Assembly (NCBI RefSeq): GCF_028583425.1 | Contig: NC_072790.1 | Coordinates: forward strand, 64,380,052-64,444,051 | Source of the DNA: Eublepharis macularius | Taxonomy: Eukaryota > Chordata > Lepidosauria > Squamata > Eublepharidae | DNA length: 64,000 nucleotides | Direction of reading: 5' to 3' | The notes under the pieces: model-generated | Seen by the model: only the letters and a program-made list of their open reading frames with translations | Database searches by the model: none | What the model was told of the DNA's origin: nothing | Part shown: positions 21,291-32,620 of the stretch, piece by piece | How positions within the stretch are numbered: position 1 is the first letter of the stretch | Layout: every line of letters begins with the position of its first letter | Made by a program: the position numbers and the translations under genes

Positions 21291-21542
21291 CAGGGCCATT
21301 TCCACGTGTCCTAGAAATAGTGCCCCAGTCACTGAACACTGGCAGCTTTTCCACGTGATTTCTGATGTCACCATTTCCAAAACAGATGCAGGCAGTTTTT
21401 ATTCTGTTTTCATGGTGGCACGAAAACAGAATCAAAACTGCCTGCATCCGTTTTGGAAACAGTGACGTCAGAAATCGTGCAGAAAAGCCACCAGCGTTCA
21501 GTGAGTGGGGTGCTATTTTTAGGACCTGTGGAAACAGCCCTG
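21291..21542. mobile_element. Near-perfect 252-bp hairpin MITE
   Basis: Two arms of about 120 bp. Left arm: CAGGGCCATTTCCACGTGTC ... CCATTTCCAAAACAGATGCA. Right arm: TGCATCCGTTTTGGAAACAG ... GACCTGTGGAAACAGCCCTG. The CAGGG terminus suggests hAT, but the flanking eight bases do not match, so assignment is tentative. The two arms give mirror-image open frames on both strands, which are by-products of the palindrome. Confidence 0.7.
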
Positions 21543-22444
21543 ATGTGGCATTCTCCAGCATAGTATTGCAGCAGCAGGAGAAGCCATGCTTGGTGGAATG
21601 TCCCCTTCTGGGCAACTTCAGAGGTCTGAATTGAGAAATGCTGCAGCTCTCATTCCATGAAAAACATGCAGCATAATTACAAGCACCTTCAGGAAGACAA
21701 CATCTGACCTAGATGTCTAAAAAGATTTAGACATTTTTTTCCTTTGTTTCATTTAAAAGGCACAATAGCGCACCTCACATAAGAGGAGCTACTGTCAATC
21801 TGTTCCTGGGAAGCTAAATGATATACCAGCTTTCTTTCACTCCTGTGCAATTTATCTATCCAACCAGATCTCATTTTATAACACATTTCCTTCTAACATT
21901 ACTGCAGTATCAATTCCCTGCCTCTCTTCTTTGTTTCATCAATCACCACTGACTTCTTTGACCACATAATCAATGAAAGCAGTCCTCTGTGTTGCCACAG
22001 ATGCTCTGCCTTTCTAATGCCCTCCATTATAAGCTAGTATTTTTTTCTCTAGGAGAACTAATGTCCCATCTATACCTCTGCCCAACCCTAATGCGATATG
22101 ATCTCATTCTTATTATTAGAATTATCTGCACCTGAATCAGAAAATAATGAAGTGAAGAAATGAATCCCATATGATAGAGTCTGCTAATGTATACATCATG
22201 GTTTTTAGAGCCAATATTGTGACTGTGACACTTTGGGAATTAGTAGATGTGAAATGTTTAAGCTGAAATAACTGTTTCCAGAAGTATTAGGAAGAGGGGT
22301 GGGTGGGATACAAGTTACATTCCTGTCAATTAAAATAATTTTGTTGCAGAGAAAGTAAGATATTCCTTAAAACCTGAAATAGAATTTCGCCTCAAGAGAC
22401 AACAATGTTCACAGTCCATTTCTACTTAATCCCTGGGCCCACAG
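21543..22444. other. Non-coding stretch, nothing recognised
   Basis: No exon or repeat family recognised. Confidence 0.35.
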
Positions 22445-22905
22445 TATTTATTTATTTACTTTATTTATACTCCACTTTTCTCCCCAAGGGTAGGTTGTCA
22501 AAAGCTACTTACAATGTTCTCCTCTTTCATTTTATCCTCATAATGACTCTGAGAGATAGGCTAGGCTAAGCGTGCAAGAGTGGCCCAAGGCCAACAGTGA
22601 TAGAGAGGGGAACTACATGAGACGCCCAACATGTGAAGAACATGTGTCAATTTCCCACAAGTTTCCATGGGAAGTGTAGTGAGAAAGAACAGCTGCTCAA
22701 TGTGATTCCCCACCAGGAAGAAGGCAGTAGTGCCCCCTTGCTTCCCTAAATGCGCTCCATGCATCAAGCAGCCATTCTTTCTCACCACACTTTCCATGGG
22801 AAACCAACACGTGTTCTTCATGTGTCAAGCATCTCGTGTAGGGGTTCAAACCTGTGTCTTCCAGTTCCTAGTTTAACCCTTATGCCACACTGGCTCTTGT
22901 CCCCT
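22445..22905 (-). mobile_element. tRNA-derived SINE interrupted by a hairpin MITE
   Basis: The minus-strand SINE has its 3' tail at the left (TTTATTTACTTTATTTATAC, CTCCCC..) and its tRNA-like 5' part at the right (GGGGTTCAAACCTGTGTCTT and ACCCTTATGCCACACTGG). The hairpin at 22611-22840 splits it within the B-box-proximal region. It is the same SINE type as 45131-45640 and 62440-62590. Confidence 0.6.
22611..22840. mobile_element. Hairpin MITE inside a SINE
   Basis: Left arm ACATGAGACGCCCAACATGT, right arm ACATGTGTC-like AAGCATCTCGTGT. The inner pairs ACAAGTTTCCATGGGAAGTG and CACTTTCCATGGGAAACCAA mirror one another. Arms of about 80 bp. The insertion is younger than the host SINE. Confidence 0.62.
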
Positions 22906-23379
22906 CCTGAATTTGTTTTGTGGAAATTATTCTTCTCAAATAAAGATATCTCCCATAAGGCTGTGGCAAAATGCACATGCATAAAATAACTTTGATAACA
23001 TGAACTTACACAAACACCACATGGTAAGACGTTTAAAAAAATATTTACTTATAATTACTGTCTGATTTGCTTGTTGCTTATTTACACCCTTAGTTGGTGA
23101 GCAGGGAGAACAGAACTGTGAGGGAATGAGGAGGGGGAAAGTTGGATTGCTATCGGCCTCTGTGAGAAAGTGCAGGCATGAAACCCTTTTGATTGTACTG
23201 CACTACATCATGCTGTTTGGATACTTGAACCCAACAACCAGGTTCAAACTGCTCAGGAACAGCAAACTGATTTACAGGCAATGGCTCCCTGGTTGCAAAA
23301 GGCAAATAGATGGTGAGCTGAACTAGTGTTCAAGAATCCTTATTTTGAATTCTAATGGTGAGTATTTTCTGTGTACATT
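22906..23379. other. Non-coding stretch, nothing recognised
   Basis: No exon or repeat family recognised. Confidence 0.35.
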
Positions 23380-24588
23380 CTAGATCATCAAATGTCATTG
23401 ACATTCAGTAGATATTTGATATTCAACAGTAGCAATTAACATTCAATGATTTTTTGGTAGCAGTCAACACCTGCTTCTGGAATGGTGAACCAAATCTGGG
23501 AAACCAAGTTATAACAGCAAAGTTCCACCCAAAAGTGTGTGTGTTTTGTTTTGGTTCATACCTTGGAGTAGCAGCAGCAGCATTAGGCACTGGGCTCACA
23601 GGGCAGCATCTTGTTTTCCAAACAGTATTCACCAATCTGATCCCAAAGGGTTAGAGCCCTTATGTTATTAATTAACTCTGTTGGCAGAAAGGGGGAATGT
23701 GCACAATGCACACGAGTGGACCATTTTCCCCCTGTTGCTATGCAGGCAACAGCATTGTCTCCCTGCCAATCAGGTCCTCACAAGGGCAGACCCCTCCACC
23801 CCTATCACCTTTGAAAACATTTGGAAGGGGGAATCTGCAGACTTCAGTCATAGACTGAACTTTGAAGATATTTCCCTGGGAGTAAGCACAATTTATTTTA
23901 ATAACATGGGGCTTACATCTGAGTAGACCTGTTTAGGGGGGGAGATGCATCTTGGTTTGTTTTGCAGTGTTACTCAGGAAGCGGTCTGTCTCCCCCACCT
24001 TCATCAGGGCACTTGCTGTGGTGGAAAGTGCCACTGAAGGGTGTATGTGCAAATGTTCTGCTCAATCAAGCAAACTTGATAAAGGCTTTGGAAGACTTCA
24101 ATCATAGGCTGCAAGTCTAAAGACTTTTCTCTGGGAGTAAGCACAAGGAAACATGGCTCTAAAGATAATTTATTGACACTGTAAAAAAAGAAAAAAGCGA
24201 AGTTAAAACAGAATTGATTTTTAATGCTGCTGCCTCCACCCTGCTACCCCTCCGTCAGCCTTTTTCCCTGCATAGTGTGCAACTCCAATACCCACTTTCT
24301 TCAAGTTCTGTTGTTCTGTGGATATGTAGTATAACTGAGGAAATATTCAGTGGATCGATGGTTTAGAGGGAGGACTTTGTTATCTGTGATTTTGGTGCTG
24401 TTAAGTGCAAAAACAGTTGCCCCAAAGAGTCTGGAAGCCCACATTGCAGAGGATGGGGGCACAGCTCATGATAATGAAATAAAAAATGGATTAAATCTGA
24501 GCCAGCAGCTGTTGGGAAAAAACAGCAACAGTACATAATTCCTTCAGAAACCCCAGATCCAAAAATGTTTTCAGTGCACACACCTAGT
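23380..24588 (+). mobile_element. Non-coding interspersed element, copy 1 (probable non-autonomous hAT)
   Basis: Collinear with 30596-31985 along about 1.1 kb. Shared landmarks include GTGAACCAAATC, TTGTCTCCCTGCCA, CTTCAATCATAGGCT and GATGGTTTAGAGGGAGGACT. The right end AGTGCACACACCTA is the inverse of GGGTGTGCA at the left end of the other copy, so terminal inverted repeats of the TAGG-GTGTGCA type are likely. No coding capacity; the left boundary is uncertain. Confidence 0.5.
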
Positions 24589-24699
24589 GCTGCTAAGTGC
24601 GTCTTCTACACTTCTGCTATTGGCTTTCATGCTGCTGTGAGATGGGCCAGCTCCATTCTATTTGATGTTTAAGTTTAGAAATTGTATCTAATTTGAGAA

Positions 24700-25105
24700 T
24701 TTGCCTTACAACCAAACCAGACGTATGGTTGAGGTGGGGCTTGGCCTCCACCAGCCAAATAGAGAAGATTGGATCCCTCCTGATTGGATGCATCCACTAT
24801 CTACCATTTAAAACCTTTTTGTTGGTGTTTGTATGGCTTATGGTTTCGGCCGGAAAAGTAATAAACATATTATTATTATTAAAACCTTTTAAATGGTAGT
24901 TCAGGTGGTTAACCCCATTACTGAGTGCTGCTATCTATTTTTATGCTACTTTTCTATTATACTGTTTTATATTGTTATTTAAGCTGTTTTAATATAATAT
25001 ATATTGTAAATGCTTTCTATTCAACTGTAACCCACCCTGAGCCTGCTTGTGCAGGGAGAGAGGAATATAAATTGAAAATCTAAATAAATAAATAAAATAA
25101 ACGGT
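24700..25105 (+). mobile_element. L2/CR1-type LINE 3' end with an internal short insertion
   Basis: Ends with CAACTGTAACCCACCCTGAG, GGAGAGAGGAATATAAATTG and (AAAT)n, an L2-group 3' terminus. A segment of about 65 bp ending in ATTATTATTATT (about 24813-24880) is flanked by TTAAAACCTTTT on both sides and looks like a very short retroposed insertion. Confidence 0.55.
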
Positions 25106-25899
25106 GCACCTTTTTGAAAATGAAAGGTATGCATTTCACCCATTCCATGCAACACATCCTCCAAAATGTATATGCAGCCAGAATGCTGGCTCAGGACAGG
25201 GTGCTCAGGAACATTAGTAGATTTTATGAAGGTTTTTTTAAAAAGTCATTTATATTCTACAAGATGTTTTCTAATAGCAGCCCATTAGAGGGCATCAAAG
25301 CATTACCTACTGCTAGTTTAACAACTAGTGCAATATTGAACAATGGGTTCATTACCAAGGATATGATCACACCAAAGCTCAACAATTTTAAATCCCTTTG
25401 GTTTATAGCCAAGAGTTGAACATGTACTGAACTCTTTCCCAGGGAAATTAATGGGACTCAAATGTGCTTAACTTTAGATGGATTTGCCCTGTGTGTAAAA
25501 TGTGATGATACAGGAAGAGCACATCTACTTTGATTTGTGGTGCTTGTGAACTAGTTTAAATGATAAAAGTAGAAATTTTGCCTTATAAAATGCAATGTTT
25601 CCTGTGCAAATATGACGGTGGTGATGTTCACAACATTCTTCATTAATGACATCAATATTTCATTTGTGGAGAGATGTGGGGTATCAAAATACTACACTTA
25701 AAAGCAATCTCTTGAGGAGATCTTGCTGTTTATTCAGCAGGAGTTTCTAACCAGTACTGTATGTGTTGAGTGGTCTTGTTGGCACACTGAACATCTTGCA
25801 TCATTCTTCAGCTATGGGGATGTTTTATTTTAGCTTTATGTTAATAAAAATGGAAAATTATACTAATATAATAAAATAAAAGCTAAGTAAGAACCAAAT
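25106..25899. other. Non-coding stretch, nothing recognised
   Basis: No exon or repeat family recognised. Confidence 0.35.
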
Positions 25900-26143
25900 G
25901 TAATAATATTCTATTTATATACTGCCCTTCTGGATGACTTAACACCCTCTCAGAGCAGTTTACAAAGCATGTTATTATCCTCATGACAATCCCCCTGTGA
26001 GGTGGGTGGGGCTGAGAGAGCTCTGAGAGAGCTCTGTGACTGCCCCAAGGTCACCCAGCTGGCTTCAAGTGGAGGAGTGGGGAATCAAACCCGGTTCTCC
26101 AGATTAGAGTCCCACGCTCTTAACCACTACACCAAACTGGCTC
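25900..26143 (-). mobile_element. tRNA-derived SINE with L2-like tail
   Basis: Minus strand 5' to 3': GAGCCAGTTTGGTGTAGTGG (A box region), GGGTTTGATTCCCC-type B box, AGCTGGGTGACCTTGGG, then CTCTGAGAGGGTGTTAAGTC and GGGCAGTATATAAATAG. Nearly full length. Same family as 29417-29677 and 45240-45530. Confidence 0.8.
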
Positions 26144-26277
26144 TCATGATTCTTTTTTTCCTATGTGCACAGACCCTTCTGCATGGGGAGCTCTGCAGAT
26201 GAGGAGCAGTCTGCTGACCTTTGTTCACATGTGTATGCTGCTACGGTGGTGGATAAGTAGCAATTCCCCCTACCTGA

Positions 26278-26494
26278 AGGTTGCCAACCTCCAGGTGGTG
26301 GCTGGACATCTCCCAGAATTACAACTGATCTCCAGATGACAGAGATCAGTTTCCTTGCAGATAATGGCGCCTTTGGAGGGCGGACTCTATGGCATTATAT
26401 CCTGCTGAGATCCCTCCCCTCCCCAAACCCTGCCCTCCCCAGGATCTACCCCTCAAATCTCCAGGAATTTCACAACCCAGAGCTGGCAACTCTA
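26278..26494 (-). mobile_element. hAT-type MITE, older copy of the 294-521 family
   Basis: Minus-orientation copy with ends AGGTTGCCAACCTCCAGGTG and GAGCTGGCAACTCTA. Inside, GTTATCATCTGG-like and GGAGGGCGGACTCTATGGCA motifs are conserved. No matching 8-bp flank remains, so it is older than the copy at 294-521. Confidence 0.7.
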
Positions 26495-28062
26495 CTTTTC
26501 TCATAAAGTGAAGCCTTCCTAGTTTACCAGTCTGTCTTCAGGCCGCTGATATGCTGAAACAGGCCTTAAGGGCTTAAGAATAATCCCCCTGAGCCCTGCA
26601 AAATGTCCTCCTCCCCCCAAAATCCAGTCCCTGTACATACAAATCCCATAAGTAATGAAAGAAAAAATACTGTTTTATTACTAAAGCAACGGAGACCCTG
26701 CTGGATAAGGGTGCTGCACACAAGGGAAGGATCACACACAAAGCAGTAATAAAACCTCACTGAGTTTTGTGGAAAGGAGAAAGGGAGGAGAAGAAACCTG
26801 TTTAGCAATATGGCTTCAATCCTAAACCTACTTACTAGGAAAGAAGTTGCAATTAATCCAGGAGGGGAAGTTAGACCAAGAACAGACATTAAACCTGCTA
26901 TGGAGATGACAAGGAGTGCTGTGCACCATTGTTCTCCTGTCCTGATGGCAGGCATCAGATTGTTTCCTGTTCTTCCATTTAATAAACAAATTTAATATTG
27001 CACTAAGATTCTCAGATCTGACTACAGAATGGGAAAGTACTTTTACAGCAACTAATACTTCTCCATTTTTTCATTTTTATTTTCAAGGTTATAATCGGTC
27101 TTCCAAGGAACAAAAAAACATATAGCTGAGATGCATTTCTGGAAAAAAAAATGACTGTACATTGATAGAAATAAGGGAAAGAAAGCATTACTATGGCAGA
27201 GAGCCGCACAGACACCCCATGTGCAGATACACTGAGTGGCCATATAAGCAGAGGAGAAAAGAGTATGAGTGGGTAATAATCTGGAGAAGCATGCACATTC
27301 CTAGTGGACTCGTGCTAAGGAAAGGACCTTTTAAACGACAAAGAGCACTTCCCCATTTGAATGACCTGGGAGGTGAAGGAACCTGCTTCCTTCAAGGCCT
27401 GTTTCCCCACCTTATAGGGGGGGGGGGGTTTCCAGGGCTATCCACTTATTCTTAGCATGACAGACATCAAATCTAACTCCTGTGGGTCATAGTCTATTTA
27501 AAAAGCTGAATTCTTATCAAGCACTTTTGTTCTGTTCTCAGGGAAATACAATTTCCAGCAGATTTCTGTGGAGGCAATAAAGCAGAAGGCAGAACAAAAA
27601 GATACAACATGATGGTTTAAAATCAGGGAGAAGAAAACAAGGTTGCATTATCTCTCCCACCCTCCAGCATCTGTTTATTCTTCATAATGGAACAGTAATA
27701 GTTATTTTTCATCACACTTGAAACACCAGAATTCTACCTGACAATGCAAGGAGAACAGATGCTAGTCACACTGATGCTGGGAACAACTCCCCTTGTTGCT
27801 GAGTTTGCATAATCATTCAAAAGACAGAGGTTGGAGGAATTTGAGGAAGCTTTGATTTCATCCTATATGGGCCGTCCCTTGTAAACGAAAACGCTGCACG
27901 GGAAACTTACAGGGGAAATGCTGAAACACTTTAGATACAGAGAAAGCCCTTGGTATGAAAGTTTTGCAGGATTATGTTAGGAAGGGATCGCCCAACGGAA
28001 TACATGTTATCAGTAAAATACAAATTGTGTATGGATTTTGTGGATAAAAATAGCAACCTAAC
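26495..28062. other. Non-coding stretch, nothing recognised
   Basis: About 1.6 kb. It includes a G-run near 27417-27427 and several short open frames without family resemblance. Confidence 0.35.
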
Positions 28063-28183
28063 CTTCTCCAAGATATAATAGTTTTTCATAAAGATGTATT
28101 CCATCATATGTTGGCTCCCATTTGTTGTCGAAAGTGGATCCAGAGACACAGTTCTCCTTCTTTTCCTGTTTCCAAGAATTAGA
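28063..28183 (-). CDS. Candidate upstream exon of the collagen gene (unconfirmed)
   Basis: Minus strand. A TGTCATTGCAG acceptor precedes 121 bp that are open in one frame for 40 codons, ending in a single G before GTTAGG. The frame contains ENCVSGSTFDNKWEPTY and then LYEKLLYLGE. The phase (one trailing base) fits the two leading bases of the exon at 7432-7555 and would give a valine codon GTA. FACIT TSPN domains have a cysteine shortly before the first helix, as would be the case here. Against it, the donor is weak, the intron would exceed 20 kb, and I do not recognise the peptide. An open frame of this length with a compatible phase can occur by chance. Confidence 0.35.
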
Positions 28184-28620
28184 CTGCAATGACAGACACC
28201 TTGTCTCCAGATCTAGAAATTAGGGACTTAAACTACTACTTTTGTTTTATTTCCCTATACTTTTATGTTTATTATTGGGGCTTTTGGGACTTCTTAGTCT
28301 TCTAGTCCTCAATGAGGGCAATGCCTGGACTTGGTGCCACCCGGCATGCACATGGCCTGTTATGAGGGGATTATAGGCTTGAAGGAACCACACAAGCTTG
28401 ACTGAAAACAAGTAAGAAACAGGTTTATTTTAGTGGTATGTGTGGCTTGCTTGTTTCGTTGTTTTCGTTTTCTCCAATCCTCTCAGTATTACAGTAGAAA
28501 AGTTACTGGAGAACTGTGGCCCTAAGAAAGCATAACAGCTACGAAGCAAGTTTCATGTTTGACTGATTCTGACAAAACACGGAAAACACATTTGCACTTA
28601 CTTGTAACTGATGCACAGGA
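28184..28620. other. Non-coding stretch, nothing recognised
   Basis: No exon or repeat family recognised. Confidence 0.35.
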
Positions 28621-28765
28621 GTTAGCCGTGTAAATCTGTAGTTGCAAAATAGTAAAAAGTCCAGTAGCACCTTTAAGTGCATCTTTCAAAGAGAGCTGAG
28701 GTTCTCGAAAGCTTATGCCTCAATAAAGTTGGTTAGTTTTAAATGTGCTACTGGACTTTTTACTA
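28614..28765 (+). mobile_element. Fold-back interspersed repeat with 11-bp flanking duplication
   Basis: Head CACAGGAGTTAGCCGTGTAA, then the inverted pair AGTAAAAAGTCCAGTAGCAC ... GTGCTACTGGACTTTTTACT. TGTAACTGATG occurs on both sides. It has the same head-plus-hairpin structure as 37105-37305, where the flanking repeat is 10 bp. Variable duplication length hints at target-primed insertion, or at a 9-11 bp cutting transposase. Confidence 0.65.
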
Positions 28766-28775
28766 TTCTGTAACT

Positions 28776-29380
28776 GATGGTCACTGAGTGGTCACTAGTG
28801 CAGTTAGACATGGGTACTGTGCATGATCAGGCCTGACATAGGAGAAATTTCTAGAGCTCTAAAGAAACCCTGAGGCGCTCCCTGACCCCCAGTGCCCACC
28901 TTGATTTTCCTAATCTTTTTCTAACTCACAGGGTGGGAGGGGAGTATGAGGGAAGGTAGAGCTTAGTGTTAGGATGCAGACCATTTTAAAAGGCGAGAGC
29001 TCATAGTGGAGTTTCTAAACTCTTTTGTTCTATTTAGGTAGCCAAGGAGGCCCTGTGGACATTGAGGGAATGGACGGAACGCTAATAATCATGTAGACTA
29101 GGGGGGAAATGGACAGTGGGATATCTTCATTAGTGAAACTTAAAGACGACCTTGGATCAAAATGACAGGCAAAGGTAAAAGATTTCCTTACAGTCACAAA
29201 AGAAGATGTGTGTGCCTGAAAGGCCTCAATTCTGATACCCCATTTGTCTTCCAGAACAGAAACTTAGGGGAACAAGTAGCCAAAGATTCAAAGGGTCTTG
29301 ACTTTAGCTTGGCAAGAACAAGAGACAAATTCCACTGCTGGACTAAAGTGGACAGGAAACTTATTTAAAAGATTGTGATG
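28776..29380. other. Non-coding stretch, nothing recognised
   Basis: No exon or repeat family recognised. Confidence 0.35.
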
Positions 29381-29414
29381 GTTATTTATTTATTTGTTTG
29401 TTTGTTTGTTTATT
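29381..29414 (+). repeat. (TTTA/TTTG)n microsatellite
   Basis: Tetranucleotide repeats directly upstream of the SINE at 29417. Confidence 0.85.
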
Positions 29415-29416
29415 AT

Positions 29417-29677
29417 GAGCCAGTTTGGAGTAGTGGTTAAGAGCATGGGACTCTAATCTGGAGAGCCGGGTTTGATTCCCCACTCCTCCACTTGAAGCCA
29501 GCTGGGTGACCTTGGGTGAGTCACAGTTCTCTGGAGCTCTCCCAGCCCCACCCACCTCACAGGATGTTTGTTATGGGGATAATAATAACATACTTTGCAA
29601 ACTGCTCTGAGTGGGCATCAAGTTGTCCTGAAGGGCAGTATATAAATCGAATGTTGTTGTTATTGTTGTTGTTATTT
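29417..29677 (+). mobile_element. tRNA-derived SINE with L2-like tail, nearly complete
   Basis: Starts GAGCCAGTTTGGAGTAGTGG with an A box (TAGTGGTTAAG) and a B box (GGTTTGATTCC) about 40 bp apart. It continues with GCTGGGTGACCTTGGGTGAG and ends AGGGCAGTATATAAATCGAA plus (GTT)n. The 3' part resembles L2 LINE tails, so mobilisation by L2 is likely. It is not a functional tRNA gene, since no cloverleaf beyond the two boxes can be drawn. Confidence 0.85.
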
Positions 29678-30240
29678 GATTTATATTCCGCCCTCCCCAC
29701 ACCAGCAGGCTCAGTATGGATTCACAACCAACATACCAACTAAAATTACATTAAATAATTAATATAATTTAAAACCATAAAACGTTCAGTTACATAGTTA
29801 AAATACATATACATATATATAGCGGCACAATAATCCAACCGACCACCCTTTAACCTTCAGAGCATCGTTGCAGGAAGTATTTCATAGATAGAAGGTGAGA
29901 CCAGTACGGAGAGCATGTTCTATACTCAGCTGGCCAGGGGGCTCTGTCTAGCATTGATCGTATGCCTGGCGGAACAGCTCCATCTTGCAGGCCCAGCAGA
30001 AAGATAAATCCCGCCAGGCCCTAGTCTCATTGGACAGAGCATTCTACCAGGCTGGGGCCAGGACCGAGAAGGCCGTGGCCCTGGTTGATGCCAGGCGGGC
30101 CTCCCTGGGGCCAGGGACCTTTAACAGATGTTTATCACTAGAACGAAGAGTCCTCTGGAGTTCATATGGGGAGAGGCAGTCCCGCAGGTTAGTGTGTGGT
30201 TGTCCCCTTCTTAAACTATATTGTGACTGCCATTGTTGGC
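29678..30240 (-). mobile_element. L2-type LINE 3' end
   Basis: Minus strand: the tail at the left contains TTTATATTCCGCCCTCCCCA (plus-strand view). The coding remnant at 29985-30180 (plus view CATTGGACAGAGCATTCTAC and CTGGGGCCAGGACCGAGAAG) is typical of another L2 subfamily. It abuts the SINE on the left. Confidence 0.6.
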
Positions 30241-30595
30241 TGCTACTGATTTTAATTTGTGATGCTGCCCTGTTGTGATGGAGAAAAGATAAGAAGAGAG
30301 AACTGAATGGGGAGACCTGTGAGGTAAACTGACTCTTTAGACTGCGTGCAGTCTTATTACCCTCACACTCTGGACTTTCCTTTTCTTCTGTTTAAACCCC
30401 AGCAGCCATGCTGTCAATAAAAAAGGGGGACATAAGCTTTTATTAACTGGATGGTAGTGTTTAGCTTTGTGTTCCCTAAAGGGGTTTTATTTGTGACCCT
30501 AATAATGTAGTAATTGATCGTGAACTGATTAGAAACTACGGGTGCTGAAAGACCCCCCCCCCCAAAAAAAAAGAAAAAAAAAAGAAAAAAGAAAC
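30241..30595. other. Non-coding stretch, A- and C-rich simple sequence
   Basis: Contains a C-run/A-run low-complexity tract near 30553-30590. The phrase GAAACTACGGGTG occurs twice around it (about 30530 and 30590). Confidence 0.4.
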
Positions 30596-31985
30596 TACGG
30601 GTGTGCAAAACAAAACAAATGAGCCAGAAATACACTAGGAAATCACTATTTAATTTCATTTCATTAAAGAAACTTACAGAACAGTGAACCAAATCCGGGA
30701 AATCAAATTCTTATAACATGCTCCCACCAAAAAGTTTGTGTGTTTCATTTCATTTCAGTTCTTATCTCACAGTGGTAGCAGCAGCTTTTTCCTTAACGGC
30801 ATTCACAAATCAGTTCCAAAGGGGAGAGAGCTCTTATTTATTAAATAATAAATAAGGGGGAAGGGGGAATGAGTGCAATGGGCATGAGTGCATTTCCCCA
30901 CATCGCTACCCAGGCAATGATATTGTCTCCCTGCCAGGTGGGGCCTCGCAAGGGAAGACCGCAATTCTAAAGACACTTCCCTGAGAGTTAACACTATTCA
31001 ATAACATGGGGTTAATATCTGAGTAGACTTGTTTGCTCCTTGGTTTGTTTTGCACTGCTACCTGGCACTGGTCTCTCTCTCTCAGGGCACTTGGACAGTC
31101 TCTCACCGTGAGAAAAAGTGCTGTGTGAGGGAAAGTGCATGCACATGCAAGTGGTCTGTTCAATCAGCCAAACTTGAAAAAAGCCCCAGAAGTCTTCAAT
31201 CATAGGCTTCAATTCTAAAGATGCTTCTCTGGGAGTAAGTGCTATGGAATAACATGGGACTTACATCTGAGTAGATCTGTTTATGATTGCTTCTTCATCA
31301 TTCTAGCCATTTGCCTACTTTGCCCTTTCAAAAACAATCTTGCTTGCCCAAAACAGAAGGAAAACATAGGAAAAAACAAAGATCTGTTTAGACTAGGAGG
31401 GAATTCAGACAATCATGCTGCCTGCCTGCACTTGGGTGAGTGAGATTGGTGTGAGATTAATGCAAGAACACCCTCTCATTATGGGAACAAAACTGCAAAG
31501 CACAAGGAAATATGGTACCAACAGGCAACAGCAGGGTGCAAAGGTAATGATTTAATGGTACTATAGAAAAAGAAAAAAACAAACATAAAGCAGGATTGCT
31601 TTAAACACTGCTGCAACCATCCTGTTACCCTTTTACCAGCTAGGTTCCTGCCATACAGTGCCGCCACTGCCATTTGCCTTCTTCATGGTCCGTTGTATGT
31701 GTGTTGGGTAACCAAGGAAAAACTTGGTGGATTGATGGTTTAGAGGGAGGACTGTGCTCTGTGCGATTATGGTGCCATTGCATGCAAGAACAGTTGCCTT
31801 AAGGAAGCCCTCGTTACAAGTAATGGGGCCAAAATACATGATAACAACAACAACAACAACAAAAGCAACAAAAACAAATTAGAACCAAGCCGGCAACACT
31901 TCAGCCAGAAAAAATCAATAATGGTACATAGTTCCTTCAGAACCCCTGGATCCAAAACTGAAATGGAATTTTTTTCCAGTGCAGA
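30596..31985 (+). mobile_element. Non-coding interspersed element, copy 2 (probable non-autonomous hAT)
   Basis: Collinear and in the same orientation as 23380-24588, which is about 7 kb away. The left end GGGTGTGCAAAACAAAACAA pairs inversely with the right end of copy 1. Includes a (CAA)n tract at about 31838-31876. No coding capacity. It may reflect independent insertions of one family or an old segmental duplication. Confidence 0.5.
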
Positions 31986-32289
31986 TCTCTTTTAGAAACT
32001 CCTTTCCCACAGCTGTTTCGATTAGACAGACAGCACACAGTTGGAACAGAACAATCACCAAAGATGTATTTAAAGGAAATAAGTTGTAGAAACAGTTAAA
32101 GATTTAGTGAATAATAAGCACAAATGTACAACTGGCTCGCAACTTGACTCCCCTGAAGTTATGTCCCTCCCCCCACTTGGAGATAAATGGTTGAACAAGA
32201 GCCTAAGTTAACAAAACACGGGCACTGAGGGGAAGAATTAATGTTTTTCCTCAAGACAGGGCTCCTCAGCATGTAAGGTTCCTTTGTAA
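31986..32289. other. Non-coding stretch, nothing recognised
   Basis: No exon or repeat family recognised. Confidence 0.35.
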
Positions 32290-32620
32290 CAACTTTACCA
32301 CACAGGGTTGTCAGGTCTTGTTCTTTGCACATATGTGCTCCCAGCCTTTGTGTGATAACATCACTTCCAGAAGCAACATCATCGCACTGGCTGCAGGAGT
32401 GCTTCTGTGCTTTGCACTGTTTTGGGCCAAAATTGGCCCTACATGAAGCACATGAGTACTTCTACGGCCAGTGCAATGATTTCTGAAAGTGATGTCATCA
32501 CACCTCACTGGTATCAAGCACGCCGCATGTTTGCCCAGGTTGCCTGCTGGTAGCAGGCGATTGCCAAGTGGCTTGCCACCTCCTGCTAATTGCTGATGAT
32601 CGGTGAGTAAAGGGGCAAAC
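32290..32620. repeat. Unclassified interspersed repeat related to 17890-18075
   Basis: Contains TGATAACATCACTTCCAGAA, GCAACATCATCGCACTGG and GGGCCAAAATTGGCCCT, with a mirrored copy GTGCAATGATTTCTGAAAGT. Partly palindromic. Confidence 0.45.

Noticed and set aside
23860-23930. Separate MITE with GGGGCTTACATCTGAGTAGA motif
   Set aside because: The motif occurs at the equivalent place in both collinear copies (near 23908 and 31010), so it is an internal part of that element and not a separate insertion.
29417-29530. Possible tRNA gene
   Set aside because: A and B boxes are present, but the rest does not fold as a tRNA and the sequence continues into an L2-like tail; it is a SINE.
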